Shown: piece by piece, positions 1 through 6,413 of the stretch
Numbering within the stretch: position 1 is the first letter of the stretch
Layout of the letters: each line of letters begins with the position of its first letter
Source: Bacteriovoracaceae bacterium
GTDB lineage: Bacteria; Bdellovibrionota; Bacteriovoracia; Bacteriovoracales; Bacteriovoracaceae
Length of the DNA stretch: 7,585 bases
Assembly: GCA_947448095.1 (NCBI GenBank)
Contig: CANFNN010000139.1
Coordinates: forward strand, 1-7,585
Direction: 5' to 3'
Made by a program: the position numbers and the translations under genes
The notes under the pieces: model-generated
The model's input: the letters and a program-made list of their open reading frames with translations, nothing else
Told to the model about the DNA's origin: nothing
The model's database searches: none

Positions 1-2
1 AA

Positions 3-608
3 CTAATGTTTTAAATTCTCTACATATTTATCAATTTGAGACAAAAACTTACTTGAGATTTTTTGAACTTCATCTTTCCAGTGAATAAGTTCATCACGAA
101 GATGGGGATAATCTTCAAAATCAGCAAGCGTCATTTTGCGCTTTTTCATAAATTTCTGACCTAGTTCCACGAGTATTTTCTTATCTAGGTAGGAACTCAT
201 TTGAGACAACAATTCACTTTCTTCATTTTTGAGATGATTACGGACAAGTCCAATTAAGACATTTAACTCCGCTTCAATAGCTTCCGAAAAAAATTTTGAA
301 CGTAGTACACTGGGTCTCAATTGTTTAATTTGGTCTTGAAATATTTGATGCTCAATTTCCGCTTCCAAAACCAACGAATGAAGAGCCTCGTTCCTACGGA
401 GCGCAGGATACAAAATGTCCTCTTCGGCTTGGGAGTGCTTTAATACCAGCGTGAGAAATTCCTTCGCAACTTTAAGCTTTTGATTTTTGCTAGTTTTCTC
501 ATCACTAAGGGTTTCGCTAAATTCCTTAATTACACGGTGATCAATAAGAATCATATCGACGATATTTACGTCGCGAATCAGGGTGTTTTTCTCATTCGTT
601 TTTTCCAT
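3..608 (-). CDS. Hemerythrin HHE-domain protein
   Basis: This 201-residue protein is probably a soluble cytoplasmic non-haem di-iron protein. Two H...HxxxE half-motifs are visible, as expected for a hemerythrin-like four-helix bundle: H24 with H58/E62, and H87 with H125/E129. The spacing resembles the HHE family rather than the classical invertebrate hemerythrin pattern. Residues 135-201 extend past the bundle as a charged, helix-prone tail of unknown role. The start ATG (606-608) has a GAGG ribosome site five bases upstream (minus strand, 614-617), which supports it. The stop TAG is at 3-5, so the gene is complete. It is divergent from the universal-stress-like gene with 184 bases between the starts. 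Family members bind O2 or NO, sense oxygen or store iron; which applies here cannot be told. The domain call is confident, the physiological role is not. Confidence 0.9.
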   Translation of the reverse strand: MEKTNEKNTLIRDVNIVDMILIDHRVIKEFSETLSDEKTSKNQKLKVAKEFLTLVLKHSQAEEDILYPALRRNEALHSLVLEAEIEHQIFQDQIKQLRPSVLRSKFFSEAIEAELNVLIGLVRNHLKNEESELLSQMSSYLDKKILVELGQKFMKKRKMTLADFEDYPHLRDELIHWKDEVQKISSKFLSQIDKYVENLKH

Positions 609-626
609 TGTTGCCTCAAGATGAAT

Positions 627-641
627 CTAAGCAAAGCTTAG
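627..641. promoter_or_regulatory. Short dyad in hemerythrin leader
   Basis: CTAAGC and GCTTAG form a perfect 6-bp inverted repeat around a 3-base spacer. The dyad lies 19 bases upstream of the hemerythrin start codon, between that start and any plausible promoter. It could be a repressor site or a small leader hairpin. A 6-bp dyad can occur by chance, so this is only a candidate. No convincing sigma70-type promoter could be picked for either divergent gene in 609-792. Confidence 0.25.
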
Positions 642-792
642 GCCAAAGTAGTCATCTCCAAAGCCATTAATAAGACTATCAATACCAGCGCATTATTTTT
701 CAGTACGTGGTTATTTGCCCCACAGGACTGAGATAGTCAGAAGCTTGGATTCTCGTAAAGTGAATGAGAGGATCTTATTTAGGAGGTAACTT

Positions 793-1254
793 ATGTCACT
801 TCAAAAAATTGCAATTGCCATGCCCATGGAAGAAAAACTAGTTCAGCCACTTCACGATTGGGGCCAGAGTTTTGATTGGTCTCAGGTCACCGAGGTGCAC
901 TTGATTCATGTGGTGAAAAAGAATGTCTCCCCACTAGAATTTGGTTTAGTGGAAATGCCAGATGAAAAGACCTTTCAGGAAATGATGCCGACACTTGATC
1001 AGTATTTAAGAGATGAAGCGAAAAAAATAATTTCTTCCCAGTTTAAGGGAGAAATTTATTACCATTTAAGCCGAGACTTTAGTCCTGAAGAAGAGATGGT
1101 TTCCCTATTAAAGAAAACCAACGTCAATTTGTTGGTTGTCTCAACTCGGGGGAAGCATGGCTTTGCCGGGCTTTTTCAAAGTTCTTTTACCGATCAGATG
1201 GTGAAATTTTCCCCCTGTGACGTGTATGTCGTGCGTCCACATGGGAAAAATTAG
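793..1254 (+). CDS. Universal stress protein (UspA-like)
   Basis: This is a single-domain cytoplasmic protein of 153 residues, the usual size for the Usp family (Rossmann-like alpha/beta fold, dimeric). The N-terminal strand KIAIAMP, a middle strand VHLIHVV (35-41), the strand NLLVVSTRG (112-120) and the C-terminal strand CDVYVVRP (142-149) follow the family order. The ATP-binding signature G-2x-G-9x-G-S/T is degenerate: its outer glycines are replaced by S117 and S130, leaving S-TR-G-9x-SS. The acidic residue normally found after the first strand is also absent (AMPMEE). This suggests a non-ATP-binding or altered member, closer in behaviour to UspA than to MJ0577. The start has a full AGGAGGT Shine-Dalgarno at 781-787, five bases from the ATG, so strong translation is expected. 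It is divergent from the hemerythrin gene. Family assignment is good; its stress and partners are unknown. Confidence 0.85.
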   Translation: MSLQKIAIAMPMEEKLVQPLHDWGQSFDWSQVTEVHLIHVVKKNVSPLEFGLVEMPDEKTFQEMMPTLDQYLRDEAKKIISSQFKGEIYYHLSRDFSPEEEMVSLLKKTNVNLLVVSTRGKHGFAGLFQSSFTDQMVKFSPCDVYVVRPHGKN

Positions 1255-1270
1255 CCTCCAAGATTTAATC

Positions 1271-1294
1271 CCGCCCCTCCCTTAGGAGGGGCGG
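1271..1294 (+). terminator. Perfect GC-rich hairpin, no T-tract
   Basis: A perfect 10-bp stem (CCGCCCCTCC paired with GGAGGGGCGG) closes on a CTTA loop, 16 bases after the stop of the Usp-like gene. The position suits a 3'-end element. However, it is followed by AAAAAC rather than a T-run on the plus strand, and by GATTAAATC on the minus strand, so it is not a standard intrinsic terminator in either direction. It may be a tailless terminator, an mRNA-stabilising 3' hairpin or a dispersed extragenic palindrome. The structure is certain; the function is a guess. Confidence 0.45.
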
Positions 1295-1315
1295 AAAAAC
1301 CGCAGTGCATCAGTA

Positions 1316-1344
1316 TCGACAAACCTCGTCCTTTTCCCCACAAT
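1316..1344 (+). promoter_or_regulatory. Candidate sigma70-type promoter of icd
   Basis: TCGACA (1316-1321, five of six matches to TTGACA) lies 17 bases before CACAAT (1339-1344, four of six matches to TATAAT). Transcription would begin near 1351 and give a leader of about 30 bases before the icd ATG. The optimal spacing and position after the hairpin favour it, but the -10 box is weak and no other evidence supports it. Confidence 0.35.
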
Positions 1345-1381
1345 AGTAGGACTAATCTTTAACTGTTCCCTGGAGAAAAAT

Positions 1382-2608
1382 ATGGCCAAAATTAAAGTCG
1401 CTAATCCCGTTGTGGAACTTGATGGCGATGAGATGACTCGCATTATCTGGACTTTCATCAAAGACAAACTGATCAATCCTTATCTTGATCTGGAAATTAA
1501 GTACTTCGATCTTGGGATGGAAAATCGTGATGCCACTGACGATAAAGTGACAATTGAAGCGGCCGAAGCCATCAAGAAATATAACGTTGGTATCAAATGC
1601 GCGACAATCACTCCGGATGAAAAGCGTGTTGAAGAATTCAAACTCAAGCAAATGTGGAAATCTCCCAATGGAACGATCCGTAACATCTTGGATGGAACGG
1701 TTTTTCGTGAGCCTATCATCATTAAAAATATTCCTCGTCTTGTGCCTGGTTGGACTAAGCCTATCGTCATCGGACGTCATGCTTTCGGAGATCAGTACAA
1801 AGCCACTGATACTGTAATCAAGGGTAAAGGTACGCTCAAGATGACTTTCACTGATGAAGCAGGGAAAGTTCAAGAATGGGAAGTCTACAACTACAAAGGC
1901 GACGGTGTTGCTCTTTGTATGTACAACACTGACGAATCAATTCGCGGTTTTGCTGAGTCATGTTTTAATATGGCGCTGGTTAAGGGCTGGCCTTTATACC
2001 TATCAACTAAAAATACTATCCTTAAAAAATACGATGGCCGTTTCAAAGATATCTTTAATGAAATCTATGAAAAAGATTACAAAAAGAAATTTGAAGCAAA
2101 AGGCATCAGCTACGAGCACCGACTTATCGATGATATGGTTGCTGCTTGTATGAAGTGGTCAGGTGGATATGTATGGGCCTGTAAAAACTACGATGGTGAC
2201 GTTCAGTCTGATACTGTCGCCCAAGGATTTGGTTCATTAGGACTCATGACTTCAGTTCTTATGACTCCAGATGGAAAAACAATTGAAGCAGAAGCAGCTC
2301 ACGGGACAGTGACTCGTCACTACCGTATGCACCAGCAAGGCAAGCCTACTTCGACCAATCCAATGGCATCTATTTTTGCTTGGACTCGTGGTCTACTTCA
2401 CCGCGGAAAACTTGATGGTAATAAAGAACTCATTCATTTTTGCGAAACGCTCGAAGCAGTTTGTATCCAAACTGTTGAAGAAGGCAAAATGACGAAAGAT
2501 CTTGCTTCATGTATTTATGGTGAAAAAGTCTCTGCTGAGAATTATCTTACGACAGAGCTTTTCCTCGAAGCCATTAATCAAAACCTGCAAAAACAAATCA
2601 AAATTTAA
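1382..2608 (+). CDS. icd: NADP-dependent isocitrate dehydrogenase, eukaryote-type
   Basis: The enzyme oxidatively decarboxylates isocitrate to 2-oxoglutarate in the TCA cycle and supplies NADPH; it is cytoplasmic and expected to be a homodimer. At 408 residues it matches the eukaryotic-type (type II) family, not the E. coli Icd type. Long blocks resemble human IDH1, including GDEMTRIIW (15-23), IKCATITPDEKRVEEF (71-86) and KNTILKKYDGRFKDIF (210-225). R132 sits at the same number as the isocitrate-binding Arg of human IDH1, followed by Y139. K210 and D250, D273 and D277 match the catalytic lysine and metal ligands. HGTVTRH (307-313) carries the Arg-His pair that selects NADP. A GGAG ribosome site (1372-1375) six bases before the ATG supports the start. 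A hairpin terminator follows. The antisense reading frames across it are shadows of this conserved sequence. Confidence 0.97.
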   Translation: MAKIKVANPVVELDGDEMTRIIWTFIKDKLINPYLDLEIKYFDLGMENRDATDDKVTIEAAEAIKKYNVGIKCATITPDEKRVEEFKLKQMWKSPNGTIRNILDGTVFREPIIIKNIPRLVPGWTKPIVIGRHAFGDQYKATDTVIKGKGTLKMTFTDEAGKVQEWEVYNYKGDGVALCMYNTDESIRGFAESCFNMALVKGWPLYLSTKNTILKKYDGRFKDIFNEIYEKDYKKKFEAKGISYEHRLIDDMVAACMKWSGGYVWACKNYDGDVQSDTVAQGFGSLGLMTSVLMTPDGKTIEAEAAHGTVTRHYRMHQQGKPTSTNPMASIFAWTRGLLHRGKLDGNKELIHFCETLEAVCIQTVEEGKMTKDLASCIYGEKVSAENYLTTELFLEAINQNLQKQIKI

Positions 2609-2616
2609 TTTTTCAT

Positions 2617-2640
2617 AGGCCCGCGCAAGCGGGCCTTTTA
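2617..2640 (+). terminator. Intrinsic terminator after icd
   Basis: An 8-bp stem, AGGCCCGC paired with GCGGGCCT, closes on a GCAA loop of the stable GNRA type and is followed by TTTTA. It begins eight bases after the icd stop codon. It ends only 12 bases before the next gene's start, so expression of that gene needs readthrough or a promoter hidden within icd. Confidence 0.85.
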
Positions 2641-2651
2641 GATCGAGCAGC

Positions 2652-3602
2652 ATGCCCAGTTATCTTGTAAAAGCCCAGAACCGCGAAGTCATAGCAGCAA
2701 TTGATCTTGGATCAAATGCTCTGCGTGCGAGTGTTGCTATAAAAACTCCAGATGGTCTGACCGTTCTCAAAAATGTTCGGGCGCCGCTCAGATTAGGGGA
2801 AGATGTCTTCGCCCTCGGAAACATCTCAGAAGAAAAAATGGAACAGACTGAGGATGCCTTCATAAGCCTTTTGCATCTGTTTACAGAATATAATGTGACT
2901 CAGGTAACGGCCAAGGCCACATCTGCCATGCGGGATTCAAAAAACGGTCCTGTTCTCGCTCAAAGAATACTTCATTCGACAGGCATTTCAATTGAGACCA
3001 TTTCTGGCCAAGATGAGGCCAGAATGATTTTTGAAGCCGTTCGCGGTCAATTAGAACTCAAAAAGAAAAGCGCTCTCTTGATGGACGTTGGCGGAGGTAG
3101 TACCGAATTAATCGTCGTAAAAGATGAGCAGATAGTCGGCATTCATAGCTTTAACGTCGGAACTGTCAGGCTCTTGCGCTATAAAAGCCAAGAAGAGCTT
3201 GAATTACGTATCCGTATACAAGTTCAAAAGATGCTTCGTTTTATTGAAAAACATTTAGGTAAAAAGAAACCAGACCTCTTTATTGGAACCGGCGGAAACC
3301 TTAGACGTATCGGAAAAATCCGAAAAAAAATCCTTGGGCAAGAAACCTCTCAGTTGGCGCTTTATAAAGAAATTGCTCATATGGAAGAATCTATCTTGAG
3401 CATGTCCTACGTGGACCGCATCAGAAGACTCGAATTAGATCAAAATAGGGCGGACGTTATTTTACCGGCGATCATGCTGACTAAAATATTAATGGAAGAA
3501 TTACGAATCCAAAAAATCAATCTTCCCAAAGTTGGCCTCAAAGAAGGCATTTTGCTTTCAATGCTTGAAGAAAGACCAACGAAATTTATTCTTAAAGATT
3601 AA
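2652..3602 (+). CDS. ppx: Ppx/GppA family phosphatase (exopolyphosphatase)
   Basis: This cytoplasmic enzyme of the actin/Hsp70/sugar-kinase ATPase fold probably removes terminal phosphate from polyphosphate, or the 5' phosphate from pppGpp; sequence alone does not separate the two. Family landmarks appear in order: phosphate-1 loop AAIDLGSNALR (15-25), ARMIFEAVRG (123-132), phosphate-2 loop MDVGGGSTEL (144-153), the GTGGN loop (212-216) and RADVILPA (266-273), ending in GLKEGIL. At 316 residues it holds only the two catalytic subdomains and lacks the C-terminal HD-like region of the roughly 510-residue E. coli Ppx. Short forms of this size are well known. An in-frame TAG at 2616 leaves ATG 2652 as the only ATG start. 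Its ribosome site is poor (GAG, four bases away). Its stop codon overlaps the sixA stop on the other strand. Proximity to ppk1 favours a polyphosphate role. Confidence 0.9.
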   Translation: MPSYLVKAQNREVIAAIDLGSNALRASVAIKTPDGLTVLKNVRAPLRLGEDVFALGNISEEKMEQTEDAFISLLHLFTEYNVTQVTAKATSAMRDSKNGPVLAQRILHSTGISIETISGQDEARMIFEAVRGQLELKKKSALLMDVGGGSTELIVVKDEQIVGIHSFNVGTVRLLRYKSQEELELRIRIQVQKMLRFIEKHLGKKKPDLFIGTGGNLRRIGKIRKKILGQETSQLALYKEIAHMEESILSMSYVDRIRRLELDQNRADVILPAIMLTKILMEELRIQKINLPKVGLKEGILLSMLEERPTKFILKD

Positions 3603-4093
3603 TCAGTCACGGCTTTGAGAAATTTGGGCGTGATTAACAGCTCCAGGGTAAATCCTTCCCACATCTTTCCTTCAAGCACACAGATCCCACCTTTTTTGAT
3701 GGTCATAAAATCATGCTCTGGGTGAAGCGATAAAAGACTCGCTATCACTGTGGTTAAATGCGGATCATGCCCTACAAAGGCGTAGCAGCCATCAGCAGGA
3801 AGAAACGAGATGTACTCAACCAAATGCCTGGGGTCATCCAAAATATCAAGATCGGCCATGAGTTCAAGGTCAGCATCTTGATGAAATTCCCAAAATATTT
3901 CAGCCGATTGAATGGCTCGAGACAGTGGTGAAGAAAAGATCACATCAATTTTTGTTTCTACTTTTTTGAAAAGCTTAAAGGTCTTTTTGAGGCGTCTGAT
4001 TCCTTCGTCGGTTAAAACTCTCTCAAAATCTTCATATTGGTTTTGCGAGTAGTGCCCTTCTGCAAGTCCGTGACGAATAAAAACTAATTTCAT
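3599..4093 (-). CDS. sixA: SixA-type phosphohistidine phosphatase
   Basis: This is a small histidine phosphatase (phosphoglycerate-mutase-like fold) of 164 residues, the size of SixA, whose known activity is removing phosphate from phosphohistidine in proteins such as HPt domains and PTS NPr. The catalytic RHG is at 7-9 (nucleophile H8), a conserved Arg lies in SSPLSRA (R59), and the second active-site His is in FVGHDPHL (H109). There is no signal peptide, so it should be cytoplasmic. Its ATG overlaps the ppk1 stop in an ATGA junction (4090-4093), so the two genes are co-transcribed and probably translationally coupled. An AAAGG-like site about seven bases upstream, inside ppk1, may help. The C-terminal LITPK stretch resembles SixA-like proteins found beside polyphosphate genes. 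The substrate here is unknown; the phosphohistidine of PPK1 is an attractive guess. Confidence 0.88.
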   Translation of the reverse strand: MKLVFIRHGLAEGHYSQNQYEDFERVLTDEGIRRLKKTFKLFKKVETKIDVIFSSPLSRAIQSAEIFWEFHQDADLELMADLDILDDPRHLVEYISFLPADGCYAFVGHDPHLTTVIASLLSLHPEHDFMTIKKGGICVLEGKMWEGFTLELLITPKFLKAVTD

Positions 4094-6216
4094 AAGATTG
4101 CCTTTTCACGCTGAAGAGTAGTGCTCATTAAGATGGCGTGAGTGCTCCGCTCTTCTTCGCCGGCCTCCGGAACTATTTGAGTATATGAGCCGTCTTCGTT
4201 AAGTAACCAAGCCAGACGATTGTCTTCCAACATGACATCTATAAACTCCCACAGTTTCTCTTTAAGTTTTACATCATAAATGGGAGTGATCAATTCAACT
4301 CGGTTATGTAAATTCCTATGCATCCAGTCGGCTGAACCAATATAGAACTCTCCCTCATTGGGATTATCACTACCGTTTGCAAAATAGAAGATACGAGAAT
4401 GTTCTAAAAAGCGGCCAATGATTGATATGACTTTAATATTTTCAGATAAGCCTTTGATGCCTGGTTTAAGACAGCAAAATCCTCTCACGATAAGGATGAC
4501 TTCTACTCCGGCAATACTGGCTTCGTATAAAGCCTCGGTAATGATTTCATCTTCCATCGAATTCATCTTGGCGATAATTCGGGCCGGTAGACCTGCTTTT
4601 TTATTTTTGATTTCTTCCTGGATTTTTTTCATGAATGTCGATTTCATGTTAATCGGAGCGATAAGGAGTTCATGGTAATCTGTTTTAAGTGAGCTTCCAG
4701 TGAGGTAATTAAACACTTCAATCACTTCTCGGCAAATCCTCTGGTTACAAGTCAGAAGACCTAAATCAGTATAAAGACTGGCCGTTTGGGAGTGATAATT
4801 TCCGGTTCCAATATGAGCATAACTCATAATTTCTCCATCACTTTCCTGACGAATCACAAGTGTTGTTTTGGTATGAGTTTTTAAACCTAAAATACCATAA
4901 ACGACGTGCACACCTGCATCTTCAAGCTTTTGCGCCCAAACAATATTTCGTTGCTCATCAAATCGTGCCTGAAGTTCCACTAAGGCCACCACTTGTTTGC
5001 CTTTTTCAGCGGCCTTAATCAAATGGCGAATAAAAGGAGAATTATCTCCCGTTCGGTATAAGGTCATCTTAATGGTTAAGACATGAGGGTCATCAGCAGC
5101 AGAAGAGAGAAACTTCTCCACTGTTCCAACAAAGCTCTCGTAAGGGTGATGTAAGAGGACGTCGCCCTGACGGATAAGCGAAAAGATATTCGGATTCTCG
5201 GCAAAAACTTTGGGAATAATGGGAGACCAAGGCTTGAATTTTAGTTCCGGTAAATCCAGTTCTAAAATACTTTTTAAAATCATGAAATCGATCGGAAAAT
5301 CCATTTCATAAATATCTTCGTCCAAAATCTCAAGCGAGTCTTTTAAAAAACCAGTAATGCTTGGATCGGTTGATTTATGAATTTCAAGCCGAACACACTC
5401 GGCCAGACGACGCTCCTTAATCCCCTCTTCAACTAAAATCAAAAGATCCTGGGCTTCATCTTCTCTTTGGTCAACGTTAGCATTTCGAGAAACCCTGAAG
5501 GGAACCGTTTGCTGGATTTCCATGCCTGGGTACAGCATGTGTAAATTCGATCGAACCAAGGTCACGGTTGTGACAAAGCGAAACTTCGCTTCACCTTTTT
5601 GGCGTGGCAACTGAATGAGGCCAGGAATAACGTCCGGGATTTTTACTCTTGAAAATAAAATCGTATCCGTCACAGGGTTCTTGAGAATCATCCCTAGTGA
5701 GTAAGAGAGATTGGAAATAAATGGAAAAGGATGTCCTGGATCCACTGAAAGCGGCGTGAGCACGGGATAAATCTTTTTCTTAAAATAACTATTTAAGTAT
5801 TCCTGATCCTCAAGCATCAGATCCTCAAAGTCATAGATAAAGATGTCCTGACGCTGAAGCTCTGCCACCAGTCCTAAATAAATTGAGCGCTGTTTTTCTA
5901 AGTCCACGTTAATGTGTTTTCTAATTCCGGCAAGTTGCTCTTGGGGAGTTTGACCGTCAACCGAACGATGAGTAAAGCCAGACACAATCTGGTGCTTCAA
6001 GTAACCGATTCGCTTCATAACGAATTCATCAAGGTTAGAAGAAAAAATGATTAAAAAGCGCAGCCTTTCGAGTAAAGGATTTCGTTTGTCTGAGGCCTCA
6101 TGCAGAACTCTGCGATTAAACTGCAGCCAGGAAATATCCCGATTCAAAAAATGTGTAGGATCAACGTTAAAATTGATGTTTTTAAGTTGCTTCGAAGCAC
6201 TTCGCCTTTTGCGCAT
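4090..6216 (-). CDS. ppk1: Polyphosphate kinase PPK1
   Basis: PPK1 reversibly moves the gamma-phosphate of ATP onto polyphosphate through a phosphohistidine intermediate, usually as a membrane-associated oligomer. The 708-residue length is normal (E. coli has 688). The N-terminal domain opens with FLNRDISWLQFNRRVL (23-38) and SSNLDEFVMKRIGYL (59-73). The head domain includes PVLTPLSVDPGHPFPFISNL (151-170). The two phospholipase-D-like catalytic domains follow: GLKTHTK (444-450) carries H448, equivalent to the phosphorylated H435 of E. coli, and GRFLEHSR (601-608) carries H606, equivalent to H592. YAHIGTGNY (466-474) and ELQARFDEQRNI (414-425) are also diagnostic. ATG 6216 is the first Met after an in-frame TAG seven codons upstream, with an AGAAGAG-type ribosome site. 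It leads the ppk1-sixA operon and is divergent from the last gene. All key residues are intact. Confidence 0.97.
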   Translation of the reverse strand: MRKRRSASKQLKNINFNVDPTHFLNRDISWLQFNRRVLHEASDKRNPLLERLRFLIIFSSNLDEFVMKRIGYLKHQIVSGFTHRSVDGQTPQEQLAGIRKHINVDLEKQRSIYLGLVAELQRQDIFIYDFEDLMLEDQEYLNSYFKKKIYPVLTPLSVDPGHPFPFISNLSYSLGMILKNPVTDTILFSRVKIPDVIPGLIQLPRQKGEAKFRFVTTVTLVRSNLHMLYPGMEIQQTVPFRVSRNANVDQREDEAQDLLILVEEGIKERRLAECVRLEIHKSTDPSITGFLKDSLEILDEDIYEMDFPIDFMILKSILELDLPELKFKPWSPIIPKVFAENPNIFSLIRQGDVLLHHPYESFVGTVEKFLSSAADDPHVLTIKMTLYRTGDNSPFIRHLIKAAEKGKQVVALVELQARFDEQRNIVWAQKLEDAGVHVVYGILGLKTHTKTTLVIRQESDGEIMSYAHIGTGNYHSQTASLYTDLGLLTCNQRICREVIEVFNYLTGSSLKTDYHELLIAPINMKSTFMKKIQEEIKNKKAGLPARIIAKMNSMEDEIITEALYEASIAGVEVILIVRGFCCLKPGIKGLSENIKVISIIGRFLEHSRIFYFANGSDNPNEGEFYIGSADWMHRNLHNRVELITPIYDVKLKEKLWEFIDVMLEDNRLAWLLNEDGSYTQIVPEAGEEERSTHAILMSTTLQREKAIL

Positions 6217-6238
6217 AAAATTCTCTTCTAGTGTCTAA

Positions 6239-6267
6239 AGTTTAGTCATTTACGAGGGGAATGTGAA
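6239..6267 (-). promoter_or_regulatory. Candidate promoter of ppk1-sixA
   Basis: Read on the minus strand, TTCACA (6262-6267, five of six matches to TTGACA) lies 17 bases before TAAACT (6239-6244, four of six matches to TATAAT). Transcription would start about 16 bases before the ppk1 ATG, giving a very short leader. Spacing and location are good, but it is a by-eye match only. A second weaker pair, TTGCTC and another TAAACT, lies farther upstream in the same orientation. Confidence 0.45.
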
Positions 6268-6299
6268 AAAAGTAGTCGAATTCCCTGCTACCAGTTTAT

Positions 6300-6334
6300 T
6301 TACCCCTTACCCCAAGAGCAAGAAAATAACCCCC
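6300..6334. repeat. TTACCCC tandem pair plus third C-run
   Basis: TTACCCC occurs twice in immediate tandem (6300-6306 and 6307-6313). A third related unit, AACCCCC, sits at 6328-6334. They lie between the ppk1 start and the start of the plus-strand gene at 6445, upstream of both candidate promoters. They could be direct-repeat binding sites for a regulator. The ACCCCCT at 6329-6335 is also the exact complement of the AGGGGGT ribosome site at 6434-6440. The repeats are real; their role is unproven. Confidence 0.4.
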
Positions 6335-6351
6335 TGAAATGAATAGTATTT

Positions 6352-6374
6352 AGGCCTCTCCTAGTGGGGCTTTT
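6352..6374 (+). terminator. Weak hairpin with T-run in divergent region
   Basis: AGGCCTC can pair with GGGGCTT (seven pairs, two of them G-U) around a 7-base loop, and the stem runs into TTTT at 6371-6374. It resembles a weak plus-strand intrinsic terminator, although no coding gene lies upstream on that strand. It might shield the 6445 gene from stray transcription, act as an attenuator in a longer leader, or be chance. Confidence 0.25.
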
Positions 6375-6381
6375 CAGCTCT

Positions 6382-6413
6382 TTGCCACTTGGCACCAAAC
6401 TTGGATGTATAAA
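6382..6413 (+). promoter_or_regulatory. Candidate promoter and nested dyads for 6445 gene
   Basis: TATAAA (6408-6413) is a good -10 match, positioned for a leader of about 25 bases. The best -35, TTGCCA (6382-6387), is 20 bases away, which is long, so an activator or a non-sigma70 factor may be needed. The gap between them is filled by inverted repeats: TGCCA-CT-TGGCA (6383-6394), then TTGG-CA-CCAA (6389-6398), then CCAA-AC-TTGG (6395-6404). Such nested dyads between -35 and -10 look like an operator. Confidence 0.35.

Noticed and set aside
674..738. GACTATC (674-680) and GATAGTC (732-738) inverted pair
   Set aside because: A 7-base match 51 bases apart is readily expected by chance in a gap of this size, and neither arm is at a clear promoter.
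1352..1873. 173-codon open frame antisense to icd
   Set aside because: It lies opposite highly conserved icd codons, has no recognisable motif or ribosome site, and is explained by codon bias on the other strand. The same applies to the open frames at 1282-1476 and 1480-1770.
4418..4678. 86-codon plus-strand frame inside ppk1
   Set aside because: It is antisense to conserved PPK1 catalytic sequence and has no supporting signals.
6047..6238. 63-codon plus-strand frame over the ppk1 start
   Set aside because: It is antisense to the conserved PPK1 N-terminus and has no ribosome site or recognisable product.
6284..6335. Possible G-quadruplex on the minus strand upstream of ppk1
   Set aside because: Four G-runs exist, but two of the loops would be about 16-17 bases, which is too long for a convincing quadruplex.
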